Made by a program: the position numbers and the translations under genes. A stretch of 64,000 nt of DNA from Candidatus Merdisoma merdipullorum (GTDB taxonomy: Bacteria; Bacillota; Clostridia; Lachnospirales; Lachnospiraceae), in contig DVLE01000001.1 of NCBI GenBank assembly GCA_018715645.1, positions 1-64,000 of the forward strand, read 5' to 3'. The notes under the pieces are model-generated. The model saw nothing but the letters and a program-made list of their open reading frames with translations. It made no database searches and was not told where the DNA came from. Of this stretch, positions 17,817 through 26,534 are shown one piece after another. The number at the start of each line of letters is the position of its first letter. The first letter of the stretch is position 1.

Positions 17817-18104
17817 TTAATTAGGTTCCGGAAAGATCAGAACCTTATCAAAGTTAATTGCCTGGATATGTCTGCGACGATCAATTTGCTTCTGCAGTTC
17901 TTCAACTTTATCACTTTGTCGCCCAATATATTTTGAAACGATCTTTTTTCCATTGCGATACTGCAAGTAAAAGTATTGACTTCCCTTAATGGATTTTGTG
18001 AGCAGCACACCTTTAGGTAAACAGGAAAGCTCCGTTTCATATTGGCTGATCATCCGTTTTATCCTCTGCTGCTCCTGTGCAACAGCTTCCGTCAATAAAC
18101 TCAC
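17817..18104 (-). CDS. small charged hypothetical protein, possibly truncated
   Basis: 95-aa ORF, MSLLTEAVAQEQQRIKRMISQYETELSCLPKGVLLTKS...; ends directly at the hybrid remnant. Confidence 0.45.
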   Translation of the reverse strand: MSLLTEAVAQEQQRIKRMISQYETELSCLPKGVLLTKSIKGSQYFYLQYRNGKKIVSKYIGRQSDKVEELQKQIDRRRHIQAINFDKVLIFPEPN

Positions 18105-18259
18105 ACTATCACCCCTCTATATCATAACCAACAAATAAGGAATAATCAATCAAATTGCGTGTTAACTTTTTGAACCTAAAACTCATATCGTTTCCCTTGT
18201 TATTTCCCCGTAAATATGCTATCTTTTAAGGAAACATATTAACTGTCAAGACAACTGAC

Positions 18260-18297
18260 GGTACCAGGGGACGCGAAAATTCTTCGTTCCCTGTACC
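18260..18297 (+). promoter_or_regulatory. Structured 5' leader hairpin of pncB
   Basis: GGTAC-c-AGGG / CCCT-GTACC about 30 nt upstream of the pncB start. Confidence 0.4.
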
Positions 18298-18324
18298 CGC
18301 CGGCTTATCTGTGCAAAGGAGAGC

Positions 18325-19791
18325 GTGAAAAATATTATGAGTACCATGAGGCTGACTCTGCTGACCGATCTCTATGAGCTGACCATGATGCAGGGCTATT
18401 TCAAGAACCAGACCAATGAAACCGTAGTCTTCGATGTCTTTTACCGCAAAAACCCGTCCGGAAGCGGCTTTGCCATAGCAGCCGGTCTTGAGCAGGTAAT
18501 TGACTATATTAAAAATCTGAGCTTTGAGAAAAATGATATTGAATATCTGAGAAGTCTGAATCTGTTCGATGAAGATTTTCTGGAATATCTGAGTAATTTC
18601 CGTTTTTCGGGAGACATCTACGCCATCCCGGAAGGTACGGTCGTATTTCCGAGGGAGCCCCTCATCAAGGTCATTGCCCCCATCATGGAGGCCCAGCTTG
18701 TGGAGACGGCTATTCTGACCATTGTGAACCACCAAAGCCTGATCGCAACAAAGGCGGCCCGCGTAGTCCATGCGGCTAAGGGCGACGGCATCATGGAATT
18801 CGGCCTGCGCCGTGCGCAGGGGCCGGACGCCGGAATCTACGGAGCCCGCGCAGCCATGATCGGCGGCTGTATCGGCACCTCGAACGTACTGGCCGGACAG
18901 CTCTTTGACGTACCCGTCAAAGGTACCCACGCCCATAGCTGGATCATGAGCTTTCCGGATGAGTACACGGCTTTCAAGAAGTACTCTGAACTCTACCCCG
19001 ACGCCTGCATCCTGCTGGTGGATACCTACGACACACTGAAATCCGGCGTGCCGAACGCTATCCGCGTCTTTACTGAGATGCGCGAAGCCGGAATCCCTCT
19101 GAGTTTCTACGGCATCCGCCTGGACAGCGGAGACCTGGCCTATATGTCCAAGAAAGCCCGCAAGATGCTGGATGACGCCGGATTCCCGGACGCAGTCATC
19201 TCTGCCTCCAGCGATCTGGACGAGTATCTGATCACGAGCCTCAAGGACCAGGGAGCGGCTATCACCTCCTGGGGCGTCGGCACGAACATGATCACCTCCA
19301 GCGACTGTCCCGCTTTCGGCGGCGTCTACAAGCTGGCTGCCGTGCTGGATGAAGAAGGGGAATTTATACCAAAGATTAAGCTTTCCGAGAATACGGAAAA
19401 GATCACGAATCCGGGCAATAAGACAATTTTCCGAATCTATGACAATGAGACAGGAAAGATCCGCGCGGACCTGATCGCCCTGGCGGACGAAAGCTTCGAC
19501 TGCGAGCAAGATCTTCTGATCTTTGATTCCATCGAGACCTGGAAAAAGACAAAGCTCAAGGGCGGCACCTACCATATGCGGGAGCTTCTTGTTCCCATCT
19601 TCCTGAAAGGAGAGTGCGTCTATACTTCCCCAAGCGTCATGGAGATCCGCGACTACTGCATCCAGGAGCAGAATACGCTCTGGGATGAAACCAGACGTCT
19701 TACGAATCCCCATGAGGTCTACGTGGATCTGTCAGACAAGCTGTTCCGAATCAAGTCCGGGCTCCTGGACCAGATGAATCAGGAGCTGTAA
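18325..19791 (+). CDS. pncB: nicotinate phosphoribosyltransferase
   Basis: LLTDLYELTMMQGYF; EFGLRRAQGPDAG; GTHAHSWIMSF; RLDSGDL; GVGTNM. GTG 18325 or ATG 18337 start. Confidence 0.92.
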   Translation: MKNIMSTMRLTLLTDLYELTMMQGYFKNQTNETVVFDVFYRKNPSGSGFAIAAGLEQVIDYIKNLSFEKNDIEYLRSLNLFDEDFLEYLSNFRFSGDIYAIPEGTVVFPREPLIKVIAPIMEAQLVETAILTIVNHQSLIATKAARVVHAAKGDGIMEFGLRRAQGPDAGIYGARAAMIGGCIGTSNVLAGQLFDVPVKGTHAHSWIMSFPDEYTAFKKYSELYPDACILLVDTYDTLKSGVPNAIRVFTEMREAGIPLSFYGIRLDSGDLAYMSKKARKMLDDAGFPDAVISASSDLDEYLITSLKDQGAAITSWGVGTNMITSSDCPAFGGVYKLAAVLDEEGEFIPKIKLSENTEKITNPGNKTIFRIYDNETGKIRADLIALADESFDCEQDLLIFDSIETWKKTKLKGGTYHMRELLVPIFLKGECVYTSPSVMEIRDYCIQEQNTLWDETRRLTNPHEVYVDLSDKLFRIKSGLLDQMNQEL

Positions 19792-19794
19792 TTT

Positions 19795-20397
19795 CTAAAT
19801 GGAGAAGCCGGGGAATCCATGCTTATATTTTTCGTCGTCAGAAGATTTGATTTTCCGTATGACTTTGCATGGATTCCCTGCGGCCAGCACCCCGGCAGGA
19901 ATATCCTTTACGACAACGCTTCCTGCCGCGATTATCGTATCATCGCCAATGGCTACTCCTCCTACAATCGCTGTGCCCGCGCCTATCCAGACATTGTTTC
20001 CTATTCTCACAGGCCAGCCGTATTCTATTCCATCTTTTCTGTCCTTCGGATCAAAGGGATGTCCCGCAGCATAGATTCCGCAGTTCGGGGCAAACTTGAC
20101 ATCATCCCCTATTTCAATCTTATTGGCAGCCAGAATGATAAAATTGTAGTTGGAGAAAAAGCGCTCGCCAATCGTGACATTTTTCCAGAAATCGCAGTAA
20201 AACGGCTGTTCAATACGAAATCCTTCCCCGATGCTTCCCATCTCTCTTTTGATAAACTCCATTCTCTTTTCCGACTCCACCGGAGACAATAAATTGTACT
20301 GGTAGGAAAGCTCCTGCGAGCGAACTCTTTCCTCGTCAATTTCCTTTTCCTGCGCATCGTAAAACATACCTGCCAGGGCCTTTGCCTGCTCCGTCAT
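19795..20397 (-). CDS. sugar O-acetyltransferase (maltose/galactoside acetyltransferase-like)
   Basis: Hexapeptide-repeat C-terminus [53 protein letters not shown]-terminal Mac-like domain. Confidence 0.9.
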   Translation of the reverse strand: MTEQAKALAGMFYDAQEKEIDEERVRSQELSYQYNLLSPVESEKRMEFIKREMGSIGEGFRIEQPFYCDFWKNVTIGERFFSNYNFIILAANKIEIGDDVKFAPNCGIYAAGHPFDPKDRKDGIEYGWPVRIGNNVWIGAGTAIVGGVAIGDDTIIAAGSVVVKDIPAGVLAAGNPCKVIRKIKSSDDEKYKHGFPGFSI

Positions 20398-20414
20398 AGC
20401 TTCTCCTTTCCCTT

Positions 20415-21149
20415 CTAGCGAATCTCCCGGTCCAGATATTCCAGCGTACGGCGCACAATTTCATCGCCAAATTCTTTGCTGGCTTCCGCCGCACTCTGCG
20501 CATACCATTCCGTGTTGTCCTTTCTCCGTTCCAGATCCACCCTTTCCGGGTACAGGCTCAGCATCATGCTCGTCTCCACCTTACCCGCGTGATCAAAGCC
20601 GCAGATCTTCTGCACCTCAGCTCCCAGAAGCGGAAGCACTTTGATATAGGAAAACGGATCATCGCCAGTCGTGCAGTCTTCGTAGTAGTTTGCGTAAGAA
20701 TCCTTTCCCCACCAGCCAGGACCCTGGGTACCTTCCAGATACTCCATGATCACCTTTTTCGCGGCTTTGTGGCAGGCCAGCGTCATCGGCATCAGCCCGG
20801 CATTCTCCGTCTGATGATGCGGAATGCAGTATATGTTCTTGACGCCTCCCCAGACAAGCGACTTCAGGATATGGTAAAGATACTGTTCATAGGCGTCCAC
20901 GTCCACATGAATCGTACCGCTTTCCGGTCCCGCCACGGCGTAGCTTGCGACGCCGTACCAGATGGGCGGGCAGACTACGATTTCCTTCTTTTTCTCAAGT
21001 TCTCTTAAAACGCCTGTGACTACAAAAGTGTCCGTACCCATGCTCAGATGCCTGGTATGGTATTCTATCGTTCCGATAGGAATGATAAACGGAACCTTTC
21101 TTTCCCTTGCATCCTCCAATTCCTTGTAAAAAATGTCCAATAACTGCAT
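20415..21149 (-). CDS. creatininase-family amidohydrolase
   Basis: [13 protein letters not shown] (ExH...D), [19 protein letters not shown]. Confidence 0.85.
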   Translation of the reverse strand: MQLLDIFYKELEDARERKVPFIIPIGTIEYHTRHLSMGTDTFVVTGVLRELEKKKEIVVCPPIWYGVASYAVAGPESGTIHVDVDAYEQYLYHILKSLVWGGVKNIYCIPHHQTENAGLMPMTLACHKAAKKVIMEYLEGTQGPGWWGKDSYANYYEDCTTGDDPFSYIKVLPLLGAEVQKICGFDHAGKVETSMMLSLYPERVDLERRKDNTEWYAQSAAEASKEFGDEIVRRTLEYLDREIR

Positions 21150-21183
21150 ACGTTTCCTCCTTATTCTTCCTGTATTTTTTCCT

Positions 21184-21519
21184 TCATTTCACGTAAAAAA
21201 TGCGTTCCATATCATGATAATAGGGGCTGTCTTTATCAAAGGCATACTCCTCAAAGCAAGGGTGCGTATGCTCCCACCACCTCTGCGTGACCGGATCTTC
21301 TTCCATTTTCTTCATATCAGCCTCGTAATCCGTTCCAACATATTCAAAATAAGCAAACACGAGCCTTTCATGAATGAAAATGGAATAATTGGTAAGATTG
21401 CATTCCTGTATCATTTTCACCACATCCGGCCAGGGCGCGGCGTGCAGCCTCACATATTCTTCCTCCATACCTTCTTTGAGAAGACCTAGTTGTCCGAAAT
21501 ACTTAATCGTTTCTGCTAT
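21184..21519 (-). CDS. L-rhamnose mutarotase-like protein (apparent non-AUG start)
   Basis: WPDVVKMIQECNLTNYSIFIHERLVFAYFEYVG...VTQRWWEHTHPCF. Homologous N-terminus IKYFGQLGLLKEGMEEEY continues in frame upstream of the first ATG (21468); candidate starts ATA 21519, ACG 21510, ATT 21507. Confidence 0.75.
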   Translation of the reverse strand: MAETIKYFGQLGLLKEGMEEEYVRLHAAPWPDVVKMIQECNLTNYSIFIHERLVFAYFEYVGTDYEADMKKMEEDPVTQRWWEHTHPCFEEYAFDKDSPYYHDMERIFYVK

Positions 21520-22462
21520 CGTTCTCTCCTCCTTCCGCCAAGGCCACGATCTGCTCCCAGCTCGGCATGGCCGCGATCCCCGTTCTTCCTGTAGCGCAGA
21601 TCGCGGCTGCGGCGTTCGCGTATCGCGTCCTTTTTCCTATACTCCAGCCGGAACGATGAAGCAGCAGATAGTGCATCGTTCCTAAAAATGCGTCGCCGCA
21701 GCCCGTCGTATCGACAGCCTTCACTGGAAATGCCTGTTCAAATCCTATCTCCCCCCTGACTCCGTACCATGCGCCTTTCCCTCCCGCTGTGACAAATACA
21801 TAGCGAATCCCTTTGTCCAACAGTTTTTCTATCGCTCTTTCCGGATCGGCTGTCTCGGTCCCGGAAATCAGGTACAGTTCTTCTTCCGAAAGCTTCAGAA
21901 TGTCACAGCCATCCAGATTTTCCAGCATAATTGTCCTTGCGGCTTCCTCCGACTTCCACAGGTTCTCTCTGTAATTCGGATCAAAGGAAATCAGAACGCC
22001 TTTCTTCCTGGCCATATTTCTCATCTCCCGCACGGCGGAGGCGCAGGGCTCGTCTGTAAAGCTCAAGGTTCCATAATGAAAAATCTTTGCGTCAAGCCAC
22101 CAGCCGTCCCGGATATGTTCCAGGCTCAGCCTGGTGTCCGCTCCCGGATTTCGGAAGAACGCGAACTGCCTTTCCCCATTCGCGTCATTGGCCACAAAAT
22201 CGATGGTGGTCAGTTCCGGAACCTCCACAACCCCTCTCGTATCGATCCGCAGTCCTTCCAACTGCTCCCGCAGAAATTTTCCGAAAAAATCCTGACCAAC
22301 GCTGCCGATGAACGCGCAGCTTCCGCCCAGCTTTGCATTCGCCGCCAGACAGTTCGCCGGAGCTCCGCCCGGATTCATCTCAAAGCCCGGATTCCCCATA
22401 GGGCCCTGAAAGGACGGAGAAAAATCTATCAATACCTCTCCAACTCCCACAACATCATACAT
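21503..22462 (-). CDS. PfkB-family carbohydrate kinase (fructokinase-like)
   Basis: GVGEVLIDFSP; NPGGAPANCLAANAKLGG; AVDTTGCGDAFLG. Confidence 0.9.
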   Translation of the reverse strand: MYDVVGVGEVLIDFSPSFQGPMGNPGFEMNPGGAPANCLAANAKLGGSCAFIGSVGQDFFGKFLREQLEGLRIDTRGVVEVPELTTIDFVANDANGERQFAFFRNPGADTRLSLEHIRDGWWLDAKIFHYGTLSFTDEPCASAVREMRNMARKKGVLISFDPNYRENLWKSEEAARTIMLENLDGCDILKLSEEELYLISGTETADPERAIEKLLDKGIRYVFVTAGGKGAWYGVRGEIGFEQAFPVKAVDTTGCGDAFLGTMHYLLLHRSGWSIGKRTRYANAAAAICATGRTGIAAMPSWEQIVALAEGGENDSRND

Positions 22463-23981
22463 ACTCGCTTTCCTCTTTATGAATCTTTCTCAGCATATGA
22501 AAACTACCCTTCAAGGACGGGTATAAAGAACGGTAAATCCTGTAATAAGGATCATAACGCTCATATCTTTCCCCGGATGGCTCAAACCGTTTCTCTTTTT
22601 GTGAAAAGATTTCGGACGCCTTTTTCCAGGTCACTGCCGGATCAGCGGCAATCATGGTGCACATTGCTCCCGCCGCGCAGCCTGCCTCCTGATTTTTCAT
22701 CCTTACAACGGTTCTTCCGGTAATATCCGCTTTTAACTGCAGCCAGTAATCCGATCTGGATCCGCCTCCAGCCGCCCAAAGCTCTTTTATCTGTATATTA
22801 CATCCGCGCTCTATCATTTCCAGATTCTGCCTCAGCTCATAGGTGATGCCCTCAAGAATCGCCTGCAGGATCTGTACTCTCTTTGTGCCAAGCTGGACTC
22901 CTATGACAGCTCCCAGTGAATCCGCGTCCTTGTAGGGCGGACCGGAACCTGCAAAATGCGGCAGAACCAAAAGGCCGGAGGGGCTGTCCGTACACTGTCC
23001 GATCATGGCGTCATATCCCTGCGTTTTCACGTCCGGCCGTTCAAGCTGATCGCAGTACCAGTTTACAATGGAACTTCCGCCCACGTTCGTCGCCGTACAG
23101 ATATAGAGATTCGGATACAAGTGATAATTCACCGCATATTTGTTTTCCATGAAATACGGCGTCAGCATAGGATCTTTCATGGATATGCTCAAAGCTTCCA
23201 TCGTACCCGTTCCTACTACTGCCGTGCCGCTTTCGGAAAGTCCCGCCCCCGTCGCCGTACACGCCTGGTCAAAACCGCCCGCGGCCACACGGACCGGACC
23301 TTTAAATCCAAGCCTCTCTGCCTCATCTGCATCCAGCCAGCCCACGGTTTCTCCGGAGTTTTTAAGCTCCGGCAGCCAGTCTTTACATAGTCCCGCCGCC
23401 TCAATGACCTCGTCGAGATAACTATGTTTCTTTATATCCACAAGCATCAGCCTCGCTGCCGAGGAGTAACTGCAGGCGGGCTTCCGAAGTCCTATCCTGT
23501 ACTGCAGAAAATCCTCCCAGGTCATCACATGCCGGATTTCCGAGTATAAAGCAGGCTCATGTGTTTTGTACCACATGAGCCTGAAAACACCATACTTTCT
23601 ATGTATCGGCAAGCCTGTTTTTTCAAAGAGATACCTGGCAGGGAATCTGGTCAGAAGCTGCAGGACTTCTTCCTGCCCTCTCACGTCGCAGGACATAATC
23701 ACCGGCCCCAGGCTTTTCATCCCGGCGTCCAGAATCACACACTCATCACCGGAAACGCTGATGGACAGGCCGGAGGCCGTATCCTCTCCCATATATGCGT
23801 TATTCTCCGCAATACATTCCCGCACAAGGACAGCCACAAGCTCCGGATCCAGTTCTTCCGCGCCAATGCGTTCTCTCTGATAGGGATACCTCCGATACGC
23901 TCTGTACAGCAGGTCTCCGGTTTCAGAAAACGTACATACTTTACACCCTGTCGTCCCTACGTCTATTCCCATATAGTTCAT
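22455..23981 (-). CDS. FGGY-family carbohydrate kinase (xylulokinase-like)
   Basis: MNYMGIDVGTTGCKVCTFSETG; AAGGFDQACTATGAGL; LWAAGGGSRSDYWLQLKADITGRTV. Confidence 0.9.
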   Translation of the reverse strand: MNYMGIDVGTTGCKVCTFSETGDLLYRAYRRYPYQRERIGAEELDPELVAVLVRECIAENNAYMGEDTASGLSISVSGDECVILDAGMKSLGPVIMSCDVRGQEEVLQLLTRFPARYLFEKTGLPIHRKYGVFRLMWYKTHEPALYSEIRHVMTWEDFLQYRIGLRKPACSYSSAARLMLVDIKKHSYLDEVIEAAGLCKDWLPELKNSGETVGWLDADEAERLGFKGPVRVAAGGFDQACTATGAGLSESGTAVVGTGTMEALSISMKDPMLTPYFMENKYAVNYHLYPNLYICTATNVGGSSIVNWYCDQLERPDVKTQGYDAMIGQCTDSPSGLLVLPHFAGSGPPYKDADSLGAVIGVQLGTKRVQILQAILEGITYELRQNLEMIERGCNIQIKELWAAGGGSRSDYWLQLKADITGRTVVRMKNQEAGCAAGAMCTMIAADPAVTWKKASEIFSQKEKRFEPSGERYERYDPYYRIYRSLYPSLKGSFHMLRKIHKEESEYV

Positions 23982-24006
23982 TGCTTATCCCATACCTCTG
24001 TGTCGG

Positions 24007-24846
24007 TCAGCGGTTCGCAAATATCTCCATCAGATGCTCCACTTCTCCTGTGACGCCCTTCTTGGCTTCCATCAGAAGTTCCGGGAATCTCATTCTGCCG
24101 TTTTCCAGCACGCGTATGATCTCATCGACTGCCGCCGTAGAAACTCTCGTAAAAATACTAATCTTATGAACGCCAATATCAATGGCTCTCCTGTAGGAAT
24201 CGTCCGCCACGCCGCTGCCGCCGTGCAGAGAGATAAATACGTCTGTTTTATCGCAGATCTTTTGAAGCCTGTCGTAATCCAGATGGCTTTCGCCCGCTGC
24301 TTTTCCATGGGTGGTGCCTACAGACACAGCCAGGATGTCCACGCCCGTCCTTTTTGTAAATTCCTCTACAAGCTCCGGATCCGTAACGGCGTCATGATCA
24401 TATTTGGCTGTGTTGTCCTTTCCCACGGTTCCGATCTTGCCCAGAGGAGCTTCCACCAGTACTCCATGCTTATGAGCCATCTCTACAATGTCTTTTGTCT
24501 GGTGAATCTTTTCCTCAAACGGAAGTTCATACCCATCGAACATCACCGTTGAGAAGCCTGCTTCAATCGCTTTCTCAATCGTCTCGACCTTCTTGGCATG
24601 ATCAAGCTGAAGCGCGATAGGAACGGAAGCCTTGGCCGCCTGGTTTTTCATAATATAGGTGATCAGCTCCCAGTCCGAAAACTTGATGTGGCTTTCCGCA
24701 AGCGGAAGAATAAGCGGATATTTCTTTTCTTCGGCGGCAGCTATAATCCCCTGTACCATTTCGATATTGAAGCAGTTAAAGGCTCCGACCGCATATCTGC
24801 CCTTTCTCGCTTCCTCCAGCATTCCCTTCATTTCCACAACAGCCAT
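24007..24846 (-). CDS. class II ketose-bisphosphate aldolase (GatY/KbaY/Fba family)
   Basis: AVGAFNCFNIEMVQGIIAAAEE; IALQLDHAKKVE; VGTTHG; ISLHGGSGV. Confidence 0.88.
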   Translation of the reverse strand: MAVVEMKGMLEEARKGRYAVGAFNCFNIEMVQGIIAAAEEKKYPLILPLAESHIKFSDWELITYIMKNQAAKASVPIALQLDHAKKVETIEKAIEAGFSTVMFDGYELPFEEKIHQTKDIVEMAHKHGVLVEAPLGKIGTVGKDNTAKYDHDAVTDPELVEEFTKRTGVDILAVSVGTTHGKAAGESHLDYDRLQKICDKTDVFISLHGGSGVADDSYRRAIDIGVHKISIFTRVSTAAVDEIIRVLENGRMRFPELLMEAKKGVTGEVEHLMEIFANR

Positions 24847-24887
24847 TTTTGTGCATCTCCTTTCCGTCTTTCCTGCATCTATCTGCG

Positions 24888-26057
24888 TCAGCAGTCTATC
24901 TCATGAATCGTTCCAATCTGCGGGCTCAAAAGGTCGCAGCCCTCCTCCGTGATCACAATCGGCTTTTCCCATCTCAGTCCAAAGTCCGGTCCCATAGCAA
25001 AGGTATCGATCTGGAAAGTCATATTCTTTTTCAGCGGATAATCGGAAATCGTCTCCATCCACGGCGCCTCTACCTCAATCAGCCCCAGTCCGTGGCAGGG
25101 ACCATAGAGCAGGTTTTCTCCATAGCCGTTTTCCTGGAAGAACGTGATGAAATCCTTCGCGATTGTCGAGGCCACAACGCCTGCCTTCAACTGTTTCTCC
25201 GTCCACATGTGCGCTTTCAGGCAGAACTCAACCAGTTCTCTTTTCAGCCCTGTCAGCGGTCCCATGGAAACAGGGATTCCGATAGACGGGGAATAACCGT
25301 CTATTTTGGCTGCCAGATTAATCTGTACAATGTCTCCCTTCTCTATCTCCCTGTAGCTGGATCTTGAGATCGCATGCTGCGTGGATTTTCCGGAAAATAC
25401 ATACAGAGGAAGTCCCTCATATTCGGCGCCGTTCTCATAGATACACTGCTGCGCTACTCCTACCATCTGCAGCTCCGTCACACCGGGTCTTAATTTCCGA
25501 ATCACTTCATCCGTCGCAAGCTTTGTGATGCGCGCCGCCTCTCTCAGGCAAGCGATTTCGTTGTCGGATTTAACCGAACGCAGCGTCGTCATAATATCGT
25601 CGCATCTGACAATCTCCGCCTTCGGATATGCTTCCTTCAGCCCTTCGTAAACTACCAGATTCGTATCCAGCCATGCAGCCATACCGATACGGATACAGTC
25701 GCCTGTCACATGCAGCTCCTGAAATACCTCCCGGAAGGTCTGGCATTTCAGTTCCGGGTACGCGGGATTGGCGGATTCTCTGTATTCTCTTAATACTCTT
25801 ACTTTCTCAATCTTTCCAAAGTCGCTTGCAAAAATCTCGCTCTCAGGGCCTACCATAAGCGCGCAGTCTCCATTCGGAGTAATCGCGACGCCTACTCTCT
25901 CAAATACCGGCCAGAAGCCCGAAAAATATCTTGTATTTGCATAGTCAGCTTCCGAACCATTTACCACAAGAATATCCAGTCCTTTTTCTTTCACAAGCTC
26001 TGCGGCCCTTTTGATTCTTTCTTTATATTCATAGTCAGGTATACATACTCTGCTCAT
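24888..26057 (-). CDS. M24-fold (Xaa-Pro peptidase/creatinase-like) protein
   Basis: ITRYFSGF-type N-domain (ANTRYFSGFWPVF), LRSVKSDNEIACLREAARIT, GPCHGLGLIEVEAPW, FGLRWEKPIVITEEGCDLL. Confidence 0.85.
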   Translation of the reverse strand: MSRVCIPDYEYKERIKRAAELVKEKGLDILVVNGSEADYANTRYFSGFWPVFERVGVAITPNGDCALMVGPESEIFASDFGKIEKVRVLREYRESANPAYPELKCQTFREVFQELHVTGDCIRIGMAAWLDTNLVVYEGLKEAYPKAEIVRCDDIMTTLRSVKSDNEIACLREAARITKLATDEVIRKLRPGVTELQMVGVAQQCIYENGAEYEGLPLYVFSGKSTQHAISRSSYREIEKGDIVQINLAAKIDGYSPSIGIPVSMGPLTGLKRELVEFCLKAHMWTEKQLKAGVVASTIAKDFITFFQENGYGENLLYGPCHGLGLIEVEAPWMETISDYPLKKNMTFQIDTFAMGPDFGLRWEKPIVITEEGCDLLSPQIGTIHEIDC

Positions 26058-26090
26058 AGTTCGCTATCTCCTTTTATTTCGCCTTTCTTT

Positions 26091-26462
26091 TCAGTCTGCA
26101 GCATATCCCATAACCGTATAATACGCCAGATTCGTCTGTCTTGAGTCAAGACGGCCATACTGCACAATCACCGGAACCGAGCTTTCCACCTTCAGGGCGT
26201 ACTGGGTTTCCAACGGTTGTACCTTATCTTTCAGGTATTTTTCTTCGTGTGTTTTCATGCAGCACACACGCTCTGCGCCGACACAGATCTCCTCTGTCGT
26301 AACAGGATCTTTGTCTTCGTAATAAAAAGTGATTTTGATGATGGCCTGCTCTTTGTTTGGATTCAGAATCACAATGGATTCATGCCCCTTAAGCGGGCTG
26401 TCTCCAAACGGCGGCCTGTCCCCATCCGGGAAAAACCATATTTTCTTTCCGTATTCTTTCAT
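26091..26462 (-). CDS. Anabaena sensory rhodopsin transducer (ASRT)-like protein
   Basis: PPFGDSPLKGHESIVILNPNKEQAIIKITFYYEDKDPVTTEEICVGAERV...VPVIVQYGRLDSRQTNLAYYTVMGYA matches the ASRT pattern (HEtvcILN...ItiYYsDkEPVgp...vPivVQhtRLDSRQ). Confidence 0.8.
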   Translation of the reverse strand: MKEYGKKIWFFPDGDRPPFGDSPLKGHESIVILNPNKEQAIIKITFYYEDKDPVTTEEICVGAERVCCMKTHEEKYLKDKVQPLETQYALKVESSVPVIVQYGRLDSRQTNLAYYTVMGYAAD

Positions 26463-26480
26463 ATCGTCCCTTCATATTCC

Positions 26481-26510
26481 GCGCAACGAGCAAACGATTG
26501 CTCATTGCGC
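26481..26510. promoter_or_regulatory. LacI-type operator upstream of the enzyme operon
   Basis: GAGCAAACGATTGCTC (26488-26503) is the reverse complement of the 16-bp core at 31271-31286; flanked by GCGCAA/TTGCGC. Confidence 0.8.
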
Positions 26511-26534
26511 AAAATATTATCCTCATTTTTCTTA

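Noticed and set aside
18226-19713. 495-aa minus-strand ORF
   Set aside because: Antisense shadow of pncB.
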